Assembly: GCA_016721945.1 (NCBI GenBank)
Contig: JADKHC010000012.1
Coordinates: forward strand, 62,001 to 126,000
Length of the DNA: 64,000 bases
Direction of reading: 5' to 3'
Origin: Verrucomicrobiota bacterium
Lineage (GTDB): Bacteria > Verrucomicrobiota > Verrucomicrobiia > Opitutales > Opitutaceae
Shown: positions 1 to 9,034 of the stretch, one piece after another
Position numbering within the stretch: the stretch's first letter is position 1
Layout of the letters: every line of letters starts with the position of its first letter
The notes under the pieces: model-generated
The model's input: only the letters and a program-made list of their open reading frames with translations
Databases searched by the model: none
What the model was told of the DNA's origin: nothing
Made by a program: the position numbers and the translations under genes

Positions 1-33
1 ATCAATCAGGCGCAGAAGGGAGCGGAGAAATGA
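1..33 (+). CDS. 3' tail of an upstream gene, probably ABC ATPase (partial)
   Basis: The first 33 bases read in frame 1 as a short charged tail (ending QKGAEK) and stop at a TGA whose first bases overlap the ATG of the permease gene at 30 (ATGA overlap). Such coupling is usual between the ATP-binding and permease genes of one ABC transporter, so the ATPase is the most likely identity. This rests on context only, because no domain is visible. Confidence 0.4.
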   Translation: MNQAQKGAEK

Positions 34-1232
34 CGCTGCTCCTTATCGTTTATCGCAGTCTGCGCCAGCACGCGCTTTCGACCGTCGTTACGGCGTGCAG
101 CTTGGCGCTGGCGGCTGGTTTGCTGATGACGGTTTGGGTCGTGAAGACGCAGTCGCAGCAGACGTTTACTCAGACGACCGCAGGTTTCGATGCGGTGCTC
201 GGCGCGCGCGGCTCGAAGCTGCAGCTTGTGCTTAACGCGATTTTTCACCTTGAGGCTTCGCCGGGCAATCTGGCTTGGGCCGACTACGAGCAGCTCAAGA
301 AAAACCCGGCGGTCAAGACCGCTATACCGATCGCGGCGGGCGACAACTTTCGCGGCTGGCGTATTGTTGGCACGGTGCCGGAGCTTTTCTCCGGCGTGGA
401 GTATAGCGCTGGGAGAAAATACACGCTGACGGGTGGACGGTTTTTCGATCCGACTAAAAACGAGGCCGTGGTCGGCAGTTTTGTGGCGCAGCAATTGGGT
501 TGGGAAGTGGGCGATACGTTTCATCCCTTTCATGGGCTTTCCTTCGATGAGCATGGCGAGCACGAGGAAGCGTACACCGTGGTCGGCATACTCGCGCCGA
601 CGAATACGCCGGCTGACCGCGTGATCTGGACGCCGCTCGAAGGCGTGCAAACGATGAGCGGCCACAATCCCGCTGCGGCGACTGAGATTAGTGCTGTGCT
701 CGTGCAGCTGCGCTCACCGACCGCCGGTTTTATGCTCGATCTGATGTACAACAAGCAGGGCAATCGCCTTACGTTCGCTTATCCGGTGGGTGCGATCGTG
801 GGCGAACTTTTTGCGAAGATCGGCTGGTTCGACCGGGTGCTCACACTGGTCGCTTATCTAGTTGCGTTGGTGGCGACTGGTTCGGTTCTTGCGAGCATTT
901 ACGCTTCGATGAATGCACGGCGTCGCGATATCGCGATTTTGCGCGCGCTCGGAGCACACCGGCGCACGGTGTTCGGTGCGGTGGTGACAGAGGCGGCGAT
1001 GATCGGTGCGTTGGGCGCGACGGGTGGCTTTGCGGTCTATTTTGCGTTATTGAGTGGAGTGGCGCACGTGATTCGCGTGCAGACCGGCGTGGCGTTGGAA
1101 CTGGCGGTGTGGGAGCCAGTGCTGTGGCTTTGCCCGCTCGCGATGATCTTGCTGGCCGCGTTCGGCGGTATCGTGCCCGCGGCGAAGGCTTACCGTATTC
1201 CTGTGGCCGAAACGATCGCGCCCGTGTCGTGA
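30..1232 (+). CDS. FtsX/MacB-type ABC transporter permease
   Basis: A 400-residue inner-membrane protein with one transmembrane helix near residues 15-37, a large extracytoplasmic domain of about 220 residues, then three helices near 265-290, 315-340 and 360-385. This is the 1+3 topology of the FtsX-like/MacB permease family. The stretch ASMNARRRDIAILRALGA is the conserved cytoplasmic coupling segment of that family. Such permeases work as mechanotransmitters or lipoprotein/peptide exporters with a separate ATPase, whose gene probably ends just upstream with a 4-base overlap. The nearby DUF3299 gene matches a known grouping of ATPase, permease and DUF3299 protein, sometimes linked to metal uptake. 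The substrate is unknown. Confidence 0.85.
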   Translation: MTLLLIVYRSLRQHALSTVVTACSLALAAGLLMTVWVVKTQSQQTFTQTTAGFDAVLGARGSKLQLVLNAIFHLEASPGNLAWADYEQLKKNPAVKTAIPIAAGDNFRGWRIVGTVPELFSGVEYSAGRKYTLTGGRFFDPTKNEAVVGSFVAQQLGWEVGDTFHPFHGLSFDEHGEHEEAYTVVGILAPTNTPADRVIWTPLEGVQTMSGHNPAAATEISAVLVQLRSPTAGFMLDLMYNKQGNRLTFAYPVGAIVGELFAKIGWFDRVLTLVAYLVALVATGSVLASIYASMNARRRDIAILRALGAHRRTVFGAVVTEAAMIGALGATGGFAVYFALLSGVAHVIRVQTGVALELAVWEPVLWLCPLAMILLAAFGGIVPAAKAYRIPVAETIAPVS

Positions 1233-1342
1233 GTAGATGATCAAGGAGGCGTCGGATCTGGGCGTTTCTTGGCGATTCGCCTCAAGCGGGGAGTGGTGTG
1301 ACCCGATTGATGATATAGGTGGTCTGTTCGATCACCGGTAAC

Positions 1343-1612
1343 ATGACGTCATATCCTTTGGAATCTGCGCGCGGCTTGATCGATGAATTAACTTCTATCG
1401 GTTCGAAAAACGGTGGGGAGATTTACTTGGGTGTGTTGATGGACGATCCGCATGGCTATGATTACAGACGTGTGGTGGTGGATGTTACCCGTCAGCATTG
1501 GCGGCAGATGCGCAGTGCGTTGATGACGGCAGGCTGGCATGCATTCGGCGAGGAAAGTTTGATCCATGATCTGCCGGGTGGGAGTTATCTGCTCGCCGAT
1601 CCCAGTTTCTGA
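1343..1612 (+). CDS. Hypothetical small protein
   Basis: An 89-residue protein if translation starts at the ATG at 1343; an in-frame GTG at 1319 would add eight residues. No signal peptide, membrane segment or known motif is visible. It has a mixed alpha/beta composition with regularly spaced hydrophobics (GGEIYLGVLMDD, YRRVVVDV) and ends in LLADPSF. It lies between the permease and the DUF3299 gene on the same strand. It may be a soluble accessory protein, or may not be expressed. Confidence 0.45.
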   Translation: MTSYPLESARGLIDELTSIGSKNGGEIYLGVLMDDPHGYDYRRVVVDVTRQHWRQMRSALMTAGWHAFGEESLIHDLPGGSYLLADPSF

Positions 1613-1679
1613 AAACGGCCCGCACCGGGTCCGATGCTTTGACTGAAACGACGGGGCGTGCATAGTACGTGCTCTTCGT

Positions 1680-2212
1680 ATGAGCGCTGTTCGTCGTATC
1701 TTACATCTGGTTTTAGTTCTTGTCGCTTGGTCGGCTATTGGCGTGGACATGGCATCGCTGAGAGCAGCTTCGGCGGCGGAACCTATGGTGGTCGATGGTT
1801 GCTTGAAGTTGGATTTCGATTTGTTGGCAGGATTCAAAATCACACCGCCACCCTTCGATGCTAATGCGAAGCCTGGTTCTGACGGGCCTTCGCTTGGCGC
1901 GCAAATCCCCGATGCGATTCGCGGGTTCGATGGACGCGATGCCATCGTCACGGGCTTCATGTTGCCGATTAAAATGGAAGGCGGGCGCGTGACGGAGCTG
2001 TTGCTCATGCGCTCTCAGATGATGTGTTGCTATGGCGTGGTGCCGCAGCTCAACGAGTGGGTTCTCGTGCGCATGGCCAGGGCGTGCATCAGCTCATGGA
2101 CGTACCTGTCTCATTCAGGGGGAAACTCCACGTTAAGGAGCTCTACGAAAACGGCTTTCTCACCGCCATCTACACGCTCGATGGCGAAAAAATGCTGCCG
2201 ACGAAAGGTTGA
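1680..2212 (+). pseudogene. DUF3299-domain exported protein, frameshifted
   Basis: The first frame (from ATG 1680) encodes a signal peptide, a domain ending MMCCYGVVPQLNEWVLVRM, and then unrelated residues. The expected continuation (GQGVHQLMDVPVSFRG, then ENGFLTAIYTLDGEKM) is in another frame and stops at 2212. The two halves together give a normal DUF3299 protein of about 177 residues, so one base appears to be missing near 2070-2080. DUF3299 proteins are small periplasmic proteins with a CC motif, often encoded beside FtsX-like ABC permeases as here. The cause is a sequencing or assembly error, a recent inactivating mutation, or, less likely, programmed frameshifting. Confidence 0.75.
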
Positions 2213-2255
2213 GCGAGTGAGAAAAGCCGATCTTGGCTCAACCGACTAGTTTAGG

Positions 2256-2771
2256 TCAGCCGCCGAGTTGTTTCAAGGCTGCGAGTACTTCGTCCGCTTG
2301 TTGCTTGGTCGAGCCTTTGAGGTCGCGCCAGACGATCTTGCCGTCCTTGTTGATGAGGTAGGCTTGGCGGCTGGCGAACATGATGCCTCCCTGGCCGAAG
2401 GCATGCATGAGCTTCTTGTCGGAGTCGGCGATGAGCGTGAATGGGAAATGGTATTTTTCCTTAAAGGCTTTTTGCGCGGCGACGTTGTCGGTGCTCACAC
2501 CGAGCACAGTCACGCCCTGCTTCGTGAGTTCCTCGTACGCATCGCGCAGCGAGCAGCCTTGGGCGGTGCAGCCGGGCGTGTCGGCCTTGGGAAAGAAATA
2601 GACGAGCGTGTAACCTTTTTTGTAAACATCGGCGAGGGCCAGCGTCTCGCCAGTCTCGGTCGTGGCAGTCAGCGTTGGCGCGGTGGAGCCTACGGCGAGT
2701 GGTTCGGCTTTTAAAAATGAGAGCATGGCGATAAAGACAGCAAACAGAGTGGTGATGCGGGTGACGGACAT
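2256..2771 (-). CDS. Exported peroxiredoxin, Bcp/PrxQ type
   Basis: 171 residues. A hydrophobic leader (about residues 1-22) directs it across the inner membrane. The AhpC/TSA fold follows, with the motif TPGCTAQGC placing the peroxidatic Cys at 68 and a second Cys five residues later at 73, the atypical two-cysteine arrangement of Bcp/PrxQ enzymes. These reduce hydrogen peroxide and organic hydroperoxides using thioredoxin-like donors. Length and order match the family apart from the added leader. The gene reads toward the DUF3299 gene and away from the DUF4139 gene behind it, with a palindromic element in the 132-base spacer. Confidence 0.9.
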   Translation of the reverse strand: MSVTRITTLFAVFIAMLSFLKAEPLAVGSTAPTLTATTETGETLALADVYKKGYTLVYFFPKADTPGCTAQGCSLRDAYEELTKQGVTVLGVSTDNVAAQKAFKEKYHFPFTLIADSDKKLMHAFGQGGIMFASRQAYLINKDGKIVWRDLKGSTKQQADEVLAALKQLGG

Positions 2772-2831
2772 GACTGTACCGTTAGCCGACTTCGCCGCTT
2801 TCGCAAGTGGAGCGCCCGGGGTTTGGTTTTT

Positions 2832-2891
2832 ACAGGAGGTAACAGAGAGAACGGAGACTAGTTCTTCTCTGTTCTCTCCGTTGTCTCCTGT
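2832..2891. repeat. Purine-rich long inverted repeat
   Basis: Arms 2832-2852 and 2871-2891 match at 18 of 21 positions as an inverted repeat around an 18-base spacer. One arm is almost all purine (aggag, gagagaac runs). It lies between two minus-strand genes and belongs to a loose group of similar elements at 17419, 20539, 25267, 26928, 30938 and 58812. Confidence 0.7.
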
Positions 2892-2903
2892 GGAATATTT
2901 AAC

Positions 2904-4613
2904 CTATTCCAGCCCGGTCACGGTCACGTCGGCGGGGTGTTCGACGCTGAACTTGAATTGGATTTCGCGTTTCTCGCCGGGCTTTATGTCGATGCGCCAG
3001 ATCATTTTGCCGTCGTCCTCGAGGGAGACTTCCTTGGGTTTGTCCTTTGTGCCGACGTCTTTTGGGTCGGGTCCGAGGAGCTTCACGATGATTTTTTCGT
3101 TTCGTGAAATCGGCAGCAGGTCTTTGAAGACGACGCGCTCAGTTGTCTTTTTATTATTCATGACGGTGGTGAGAAATTCGTAGGTCACGCGACGGCCCTT
3201 GCTGGTGAGGCCGGTGTCTTCGGCGAAACGGTTCACGAGCTTGCGCTTGATCGCGATGCCTTCGTCGGCTCCGAGTGCGAGCTCGAATTTTTCACCGGCC
3301 ATCACGGTCTTGAGCGAACTCGTGGCGATGAACGTGTCGTCGAGAAACGTGTTCATGCTGCCGGCGAGAAAAGGAAAATCGGTCGAGTTGATCACGTACG
3401 CGCTGAGGAACGCGGTTTCTTGTGCGCGTGGCGTTGACTGGTATTGGAGTTTCGCGGCGAGCTTAGCGCTGGTGATGCCGACTTTCTGCGGTGTGTTGTC
3501 GCTGAGGATGGTCGCGGCTGCTGCGATTTTGAACGAGGCGCTCGTGGCGGAGGAGTCGACGGTGGCAGTGGCGAGGGAAGCGTCGGTTTCTTCAACGGCT
3601 ACCATTCCACGGCCTTCCATCTGGCTGGGTGCGGCCGCTACTCGATTGAAAGCTTGCACCTCTCCGGGCGGCTTGGCGCGTTTCACTTTATATGCAGTAG
3701 CTGCAGAAAGATCTACTGTGATGGGTTGCACCACATCCACGATCCACGGGTTCAGCTCTGGTGCTCCGCCGCCGAGGCTGGGGCTCGCAGTCGAAAGCGT
3801 GAGGGCGATGGCCTTCCAATCTTCGCCGGTGGCTTGTCGGACGATGCCAAAATAAGTGAGCTCCACCGCGCGTTCTTCGGCGCGGAGCCGAGCATCGTAC
3901 GAGGGCGTCCATGACGCGCCGGGCACGGTGTACGCGAGCGAGAGATCGAGCGAGCCGGCCTTGGCGGCGGAGACGCGTACGACGACGGTTTTGAAACTGC
4001 GGTCGCCGCCAGCTTGGCCGCGGAGTTGGTTGAGCTGTTCTTCAAGGGCCGATTTTCTGGCATCGAGCTCTTCGTGTTGTGTATCGAGTGACTGCTGTTC
4101 GGCGGTGAGCTTGCTACGATTATCGTCGGCGAAGGTGATGAGCTTTTGCCACTCGTCGAAAGTTGGCCGCGTAGTTGTGGTGCTCTCCTTGCTGGGCGGA
4201 GTTGTCGCCGAAGTTTCGATACGGGCGACCAACGCGCGTTGTTGCTCAAGCACAGCAGCGCGGTCTTTGAGAGTGCGTTCCTTTTTGGCGATAGCTTTAA
4301 TTTCGTCTTCGAGTGCTTTGACGCGGGCGTCGGGCGTGGCTTCGACGAAGGTTGTGCGTGCGCTCACGTCGAGGATCGTCGCGCTGGCAGTGCCGCGGCC
4401 CGAGACCTGGAGCGATTGGTCGACGAGGGTTGCGGGAAGTTTGTCGAAGGTGAGTTGGGTTTCACCGGCGGTGAGTTCGACGTGTGCGCTGCGGGTGACG
4501 ACGGCGCGGTCGCGGTAAACCGTGGCCGAGTTGATTTGCGAGGAAACAGGCGTGGGCTCGGCGAAGAGCGCGACTGGAGCGAGGACCAACAAGGCGAGCA
4601 GAAGAGTTTTCAT
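2904..4613 (-). CDS. DUF4139 (mucoidy inhibitor MuiA-like) exported protein
   Basis: 569 residues. A signal peptide (MKTLLLALLVLAPVALFAEP) is followed by the DUF4140-type N-terminal domain (INSATVYRDRAVVTRSA), a charged coiled coil at about residues 90-200 (repeated Glu/Lys/Gln heptads), and the DUF4139 beta-sandwich (LSLAYTVPGASWTPSYDARLR) running to the end. This is the order found in MuiA-like proteins, which are periplasmic or cell-surface proteins of unclear function. The C-terminal half contains the typical LLGPDPKD and KPGEKREIQFKF strands. It is probably transcribed alone or with the downstream peroxiredoxin gene. Confidence 0.85.
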   Translation of the reverse strand: MKTLLLALLVLAPVALFAEPTPVSSQINSATVYRDRAVVTRSAHVELTAGETQLTFDKLPATLVDQSLQVSGRGTASATILDVSARTTFVEATPDARVKALEDEIKAIAKKERTLKDRAAVLEQQRALVARIETSATTPPSKESTTTTRPTFDEWQKLITFADDNRSKLTAEQQSLDTQHEELDARKSALEEQLNQLRGQAGGDRSFKTVVVRVSAAKAGSLDLSLAYTVPGASWTPSYDARLRAEERAVELTYFGIVRQATGEDWKAIALTLSTASPSLGGGAPELNPWIVDVVQPITVDLSAATAYKVKRAKPPGEVQAFNRVAAAPSQMEGRGMVAVEETDASLATATVDSSATSASFKIAAAATILSDNTPQKVGITSAKLAAKLQYQSTPRAQETAFLSAYVINSTDFPFLAGSMNTFLDDTFIATSSLKTVMAGEKFELALGADEGIAIKRKLVNRFAEDTGLTSKGRRVTYEFLTTVMNNKKTTERVVFKDLLPISRNEKIIVKLLGPDPKDVGTKDKPKEVSLEDDGKMIWRIDIKPGEKREIQFKFSVEHPADVTVTGLE

Positions 4614-4693
4614 GGGATTGTCTGCAGGGATGACGTGCGAGAAGGGAAAATCTTAACCTGAAAAAACCGGGAGTAACCGCTAATGGACACTAG

Positions 4694-5623
4694 TTGACGC
4701 GAATGAGGGTGCGAGCAGCGAATTTCTCCAGGCGGTTTAGCGACGTTGCATTTGGAGGATCGTGTTGCTCAGGTGATGAGGTGCGTTCGCTTAGTCAGCA
4801 AACCGTTTTGATCACAGGAGCCTCGTCGGGTATTGGCGAAGCGACGGTGCGGCGTTTGGTGCGCGCGGGTGCTAATGTGGCGCTTACGGCACGACGGGCG
4901 GAACGGTTGACCGCGCTTTGTGCGGAGATCGATCCAGCGGGAAAACAAACACTCGCGCTGGCGGGCGATGTGACCAACGAGGCGGATCGTAAGCACTGGC
5001 TGGAGGCGACGGTGCAGCGTTTCGGACGGATCGATGCTTTGGTGAACAACGCTGGTTATGGTCAGCGCGGTCCGATCGAGCAGGTGGCGCTGGAGGCGAT
5101 CCGGCGGAATTTTGAGACCAATGTTTTTGCACTGCTCGGGATGACTCAACTCGTCGCTCCGCTGATGCGCGCGCAGGGCGAGGGGCGGATCGTGAATATC
5201 GGTTCGGTGGCGGGCCGAGTCGCGCGGCCGATGTCGTCGGTCTACGATGCGACGAAGCACGCCGTCGAGGCGTTTACCGATGGGCTGCGCGGCGAACTAA
5301 AACCATTCGGTATCGACGTGGTGCTGGTGCGGCCGGGGTTTATTTTGACGGAGTTTGTGGGCACGGCGGATCGTGTTTCGACTGAGGCAGTTTCCAATCC
5401 CGGTGCCTACGCTGCGTACGTTGAGAGCTTCAAGGGCGGCGCGCGCAAACTGCATCGCATCGCGGGTCGGCCGGACGATATTGCGCGGTTAGTGGAGCGG
5501 GCGTTGGCGGCACGGCATCCAAAAACCCACTACGCGGCGCCGAAGCACGCGAAGGCGATTCTCTTTCTGAAATGGGCGCTGCCAGTGAAAGCGCTCGACT
5601 GGTTGGTGCGGTTGAAGAAGTAG
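4694..5623 (+). CDS. Short-chain dehydrogenase/reductase (SDR)
   Basis: A classical SDR: cofactor-binding TGASSGIG near the N-terminus, NNAGYG, then the catalytic YDATK with the preceding Ser. The ATG at 4694 gives 309 residues, but the family homology begins only about 30 residues later, so the in-frame GTG at 4781 (280 residues) is an equally good start; no strong ribosome-binding site decides. The C-terminal region (RPDDIARLVERAL, then KHAKAILFLKWALP) resembles membrane-associated SDRs acting on hydrophobic alcohols or ketones. The substrate cannot be told. It is convergent with yebC. Confidence 0.85.
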   Translation: MTRMRVRAANFSRRFSDVAFGGSCCSGDEVRSLSQQTVLITGASSGIGEATVRRLVRAGANVALTARRAERLTALCAEIDPAGKQTLALAGDVTNEADRKHWLEATVQRFGRIDALVNNAGYGQRGPIEQVALEAIRRNFETNVFALLGMTQLVAPLMRAQGEGRIVNIGSVAGRVARPMSSVYDATKHAVEAFTDGLRGELKPFGIDVVLVRPGFILTEFVGTADRVSTEAVSNPGAYAAYVESFKGGARKLHRIAGRPDDIARLVERALAARHPKTHYAAPKHAKAILFLKWALPVKALDWLVRLKK

Positions 5624-5632
5624 AAAATGAAA

Positions 5633-5654
5633 AAACGGCCAAAGTTGGCCGTTT
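5633..5654. terminator. Bidirectional stem-loop between convergent genes
   Basis: A ten-base stem (aaacggccaa paired with ttggccgttt) closed by a two-base apex. Read on the minus strand it is followed by a run of T, as expected for a Rho-independent terminator of yebC. On the plus strand, after the SDR gene, the tail is a weaker gtttgtct. Confidence 0.75.
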
Positions 5655-5706
5655 GTCTACTTGGTCGCGCCCGCCCGTTGATGTCGGCGGGCGCAGGCTG
5701 GGAAGC

Positions 5707-6438
5707 TTACTTCACCGCAGCCCAGACGCGTTGCACGTCGTCGTGGTCTTCGAGAGCTTGGAGGAAATTGCCGACATCTTCGCGGTCGACATCGTTTAGC
5801 TCCGGGAAGGTTTTTGCGACGTAGCCGATTTCGCTGGTGATCACGGTCCAGCCATGTTCCCGCAACCAAACGGTGGTGGCGTGAACGGCGGTGCGATCAG
5901 TCAACAGGCGGATGCCGATGTGATCGGCTGGCACGTCGTCGTTTTGATCATGGCCAAGGGTTTCGAATTCGTTGGCGCCTGCTTCGATGGCGACGGCTTC
6001 GAGGTCGTTTTTGGCGTCGACTTGGTGGGCTTCGACGATGCCCACGTGATCAAAGAGGAACTTGTTGCTACCGCCAGCGCCGAGCGTGCCTCGCCGGAAG
6101 AGGAGCCGCATTTCCGGCGCGGTGCGCTGGTGGTTGTCGGTCATGACTTCGACGATGACGGGGACTTTATGCGGCGCGTAGCCTTCGAAGACGATGTGCT
6201 CGAGTTCGAGTTTGTCGCCGCCGATGCCCGCGCCTTTTTTGATCGCGCGCTCGATGACGTCACGCGTGACGCTTTGCTTGCGGGCTTTTTCAACGGCGGC
6301 GAAGAGCCGGGCGTTGGCACCCAGGTCCGGACCGCCTAGCTTGGCGGCCACGGTGATTTCTTTGACGATTTTGCCGACCGTTTGACCCTTTTTGAGGTTA
6401 ACGATTGCGCGTTTTGCGTGAAGCCATTGGCGTCCCAT
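5707..6438 (-). CDS. yebC: YebC/PmpR/TACO1-family protein
   Basis: 243 residues, the usual family length. It begins MGRQWLHAKR and contains GGPDLGANARLF and the RGTLGAGGSN segment characteristic of YebC. Family members have been described as DNA-binding regulators (PmpR) and, more recently, as factors easing ribosome stalling at proline stretches (as for mitochondrial TACO1). The protein is cytosolic with three domains. The gene stands alone between a convergent SDR gene and a divergent FKBP gene. Confidence 0.93.
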   Translation of the reverse strand: MGRQWLHAKRAIVNLKKGQTVGKIVKEITVAAKLGGPDLGANARLFAAVEKARKQSVTRDVIERAIKKGAGIGGDKLELEHIVFEGYAPHKVPVIVEVMTDNHQRTAPEMRLLFRRGTLGAGGSNKFLFDHVGIVEAHQVDAKNDLEAVAIEAGANEFETLGHDQNDDVPADHIGIRLLTDRTAVHATTVWLREHGWTVITSEIGYVAKTFPELNDVDREDVGNFLQALEDHDDVQRVWAAVK

Positions 6439-6586
6439 GCCCGGGAAAGTTGGCGAGCAGTAGTGTCGTGCGCAATCCGGAAGGTGGCCTGAGGCGATCT
6501 TTGTGCCTTGAAGATGGCACGGGCAGGCACGATCGAGTTGACCCGTGGCGAAAAACGAGCCCTTTCAAGGGTAACAACCTATTCGC

Positions 6587-7117
6587 ATGCGAAGTTTTTT
6601 TGTTCTCCTTTTGTTCGGTGCCATGCTCGGTACGGTCGCGCTCGTGGTGCGGGCGGGGCTGCTGGCGCGGGAAAATCCCGGTCAGCCCATCAACAGCGCG
6701 ATGCGCGATGCCATGAGTAAATCGGCGCCTCAGTGGAGCGCGCAGGACGAGGCGATCATCGCGGAAAAATATCCCAACGCGCACAAAACTCCCTCGGGCC
6801 TGCTCTACATCGTCCGTGCGCCGGGCACGGAAGGGCCGACGCCGTCGTTCGGGTCGCGCGTGACGGTGAATTACGAAGGGCGTTTTCTCGACGGCATGAA
6901 GTTTGACAGCTCTTACGATCGCAAGGAGCCGTTCACGTTTACTGTTGGAGTTGGCAAAGTGATCAAGGGTTGGGACGAGGCTTTTCAGACCATGAAAAAG
7001 GGAGAGAAACGCACGCTGATCGTGCCGTACTGGCTCGCATATGGCGACAAAAGCCGTCCGCCAATCCCGCCGCGAGCGGCGTTGGTATTCGACGTGGAGC
7101 TGTTGTCATTTCGCTGA
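6587..7117 (+). CDS. FKBP-type peptidyl-prolyl cis-trans isomerase, exported or membrane-anchored
   Basis: 176 residues. An N-terminal hydrophobic segment (FFVLLLFGAMLGTVALVVRAG) acts as a signal anchor, and a single FKBP domain occupies about residues 80-176. Family signatures are VTVNYEGRFLDGMKFDSS, VIKGWDEAFQTMKKGEK and a closing VFDVELLSF. It should catalyse proline isomerisation in folding of exported proteins. It is transcribed divergently from yebC and is the last intact gene before the insertion-sequence relic. A nested stem-loop without a T-run (about 7129-7165) follows the stop. Confidence 0.9.
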   Translation: MRSFFVLLLFGAMLGTVALVVRAGLLARENPGQPINSAMRDAMSKSAPQWSAQDEAIIAEKYPNAHKTPSGLLYIVRAPGTEGPTPSFGSRVTVNYEGRFLDGMKFDSSYDRKEPFTFTVGVGKVIKGWDEAFQTMKKGEKRTLIVPYWLAYGDKSRPPIPPRAALVFDVELLSFR

Positions 7118-7187
7118 AGCGAAAGTGCAGTCGTAAGTGGTGCGCTTCGGGGGCACCACGCGACTCGCGCTAACAACCAACGCGTAG

Positions 7188-8651
7188 CGCTAAGCCGGAA
7201 CGATGCAGTTGAAAAGAGCCACCGTTCGGGAAGTGATTGCTGTTGATGAAGACAAAACAATCGCCGGACGAAAGTCCGCTTCCCAAACGAGTGGCGGGTG
7301 AAGTGGAGTTCAAGTAGGCAAAAATCAATCGCCGTTGGCTTCACTGACCAGCAATTAAGCGCGCATGGGCAGCATTATTTTGGGCCTGGCTGCATGGGAG
7401 CAACTGGAAGGCAAAGCTGGCGGAGCACTTGCCGCACGCGCCGTCCCCTTTCCAGCGAACCAGTTGCCACACTTTCCAAGGCGCTGGCGTTCACGCACGG
7501 GTTGCTGTGCGAGCGCGCAAGCTCACCCATGTCGCCGGCTTTCGCGCGATCCAATGGTGCCGGAGTTGCTTACATCCAGCGGGTGGCCAGCCAGTCGTCG
7601 CTTTCCCGGTTCTTTGCGGCCTTCGATTCGGCGGGGAAAACCTGCGGTGTTTCCGTCCGTTGTGGCGATGGTGCATGGATCGGCTGCCGTCACGCCGTGA
7701 AGGTTCACGCTGGACTGGATTCGACACGGCTCTTGAGGACGGTCATCAAGAAGGAATCAAAGTGGGCTACACGCGCACCGGGCCAGCCGTGCCTGCATCC
7801 CTTGCTCGCGGTCGTCGCCGAGGCGCAGCGCGCAACTGTGGCTGCGTGCAGGCAACAGCAGTTGCGCCAATAACGTCGTATCGTTTTTCTCGATCTGCGG
7901 AGCCACACGCCGGCAGATCCGGTGGCGGGCGGTGCGCGCTGACAGTGGGTTTTGCGTGCCCGAACTGCTCACGCTATGGGAGCAATTGCGCTGCCGTTTA
8001 TCGTCGTGGCGAAGCTGAGCGTGCCGATTCAAAGTCTGATTCGGCACGACGCGGCGTGGACGCCGACCGAACTGGCCGGCACCGACATAGCCAAGTGCAG
8101 TACCGGCGCAGGGTTGGCCGCACGCCCGACGCCGGGCTTTGATCCGCCATCGTCAGACTGAACGGCCGAGGCGTGGCAAAAGCTCATCGACGTGCCCGGT
8201 TATCTTTCCAAGCGCTGGTGACCGGTTCCGCAACCGCCTCGCCGCTCACGGTGTGGCGCGACTACAACGGCCGCAGGATTGCGAAAACGTGATCAAAGAA
8301 CTCAGCTTGGCTTCGCCCTGCCCACGCTTTGTCTGCGTTCGTTTTGGGCCACCGAAGCCGCCCTCTCACTGGCGACGCTGACCTACAACCCTGACCGTGC
8401 TCTTCGAACGTCATCTGGGCTGGCAAACCAAAGTGACGATCCAATCGCTGCGCTTCTGCGTTCATCACCCGGAATCATCGCACATCCTGCCGGCAAACCA
8501 CGATCAAACCCGCCAGCCTCCCCACGAACGCACTGGTGGTCACGCCTTTGGGATAAAATCCTCAGCCCTTTTCCCAACTGCAATGCAGTAGAAAATCGCC
8601 CCGCTTTCGCCTCCTAATTCCTATGTTCTATTGCATCGTTCCGGCTAAGCG
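7188..8651 (+). mobile_element. Decayed IS1380-family insertion sequence with terminal inverted repeats
   Basis: The borders carry matching inverted sequences, 7188-7208 and 8631-8651, identical at 19 of 21 positions (core taagccggaacgatgca). Between them is a transposase relic on the plus strand, readable only by changing frame many times. The 1.46-kb size is slightly short for IS1380 elements, consistent with deletions. The same terminal sequence reappears as an inverted pair at 57611 and 57749, and once near 31957. Whether these are true IS ends or a repeat captured around the IS is an inference. Confidence 0.7.
7350..8620 (+). pseudogene. IS1380-family transposase pseudogene
   Basis: Frame fragments assemble into an IS1380 (DDE group 1) transposase. 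In order: VASQSSLSRFFAAFDSAGK (near 7583), NLRCFRPLWRWCMDRL (near 7640), DGHQEGIKVGYTRTG (near 7740), LHPLLAVVAEA, IVVAKLSVPIQSLIRHDA (near 8000), VQYRRRVGRTP (near 8095), RPQDCENVIKELS (near 8265), then LPTLCLRSFWATEAALSL (near 8320), LFERHLGWQTKVTIQSLRF and, at the end, SPFPNCNAVE. The ENVIKEL and FWATEAA motifs typify the family C-terminus. At least five frameshifts and several stops make it non-functional. Confidence 0.8.
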
Positions 8652-8676
8652 GAACGATTCGAATCCGCAGGCTCGC

Positions 8677-8943
8677 TCAAAACATCGAAATCGCGTGAGC
8701 GCTTTCGATGACGATCCAAGCGAAACCGGCGATCATACCCAAAACCAGAACTGCTTTGAGCCGTTTGCGCCGACGGAGTTTTGTGTCGTAGCGGTCGAGC
8801 GACATCGGAGCCAAGCTGTCGCCTTGCGACATGAAGCTGATGAACTGTGCGTTCCTCAAGCGGGTCGTCTGAAAAGAGCTGTTATCGACGCGACCCATGC
8901 GGATCGCGGGACGATGAAACAGACTTTTCAGGGAGTACAACAT
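8677..8943 (-). CDS. Hypothetical small membrane protein
   Basis: 88 residues. A basic stretch (DRYDTKLRRRKRLK) precedes one transmembrane helix near residues 64-81 (AVLVLGMIAGFAWIVI) and a short tail. This looks like a C-terminally anchored protein with a positively charged cytoplasmic face. A shorter version from the internal ATG before SQGDSL is possible. No family is recognised. It is divergent from lysA with a 91-base spacer and lies just outside the IS relic. Confidence 0.5.
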   Translation of the reverse strand: MLYSLKSLFHRPAIRMGRVDNSSFQTTRLRNAQFISFMSQGDSLAPMSLDRYDTKLRRRKRLKAVLVLGMIAGFAWIVIESAHAISMF

Positions 8944-9034
8944 AGACAGTGGGTTATTTAATATCGGAAAAAAGAGTTCGTTTTTTCAATGTGAAACCGC
9001 ACCCTTCTTCGTTTTCACGTCGTTTTCACTGGCC

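Noticed and set aside
7184..8656. Target-site duplication around the IS1380 relic
   Set aside because: Bases immediately outside the inverted ends (gtag on the left, gaac on the right) do not match, so no duplication can be claimed.
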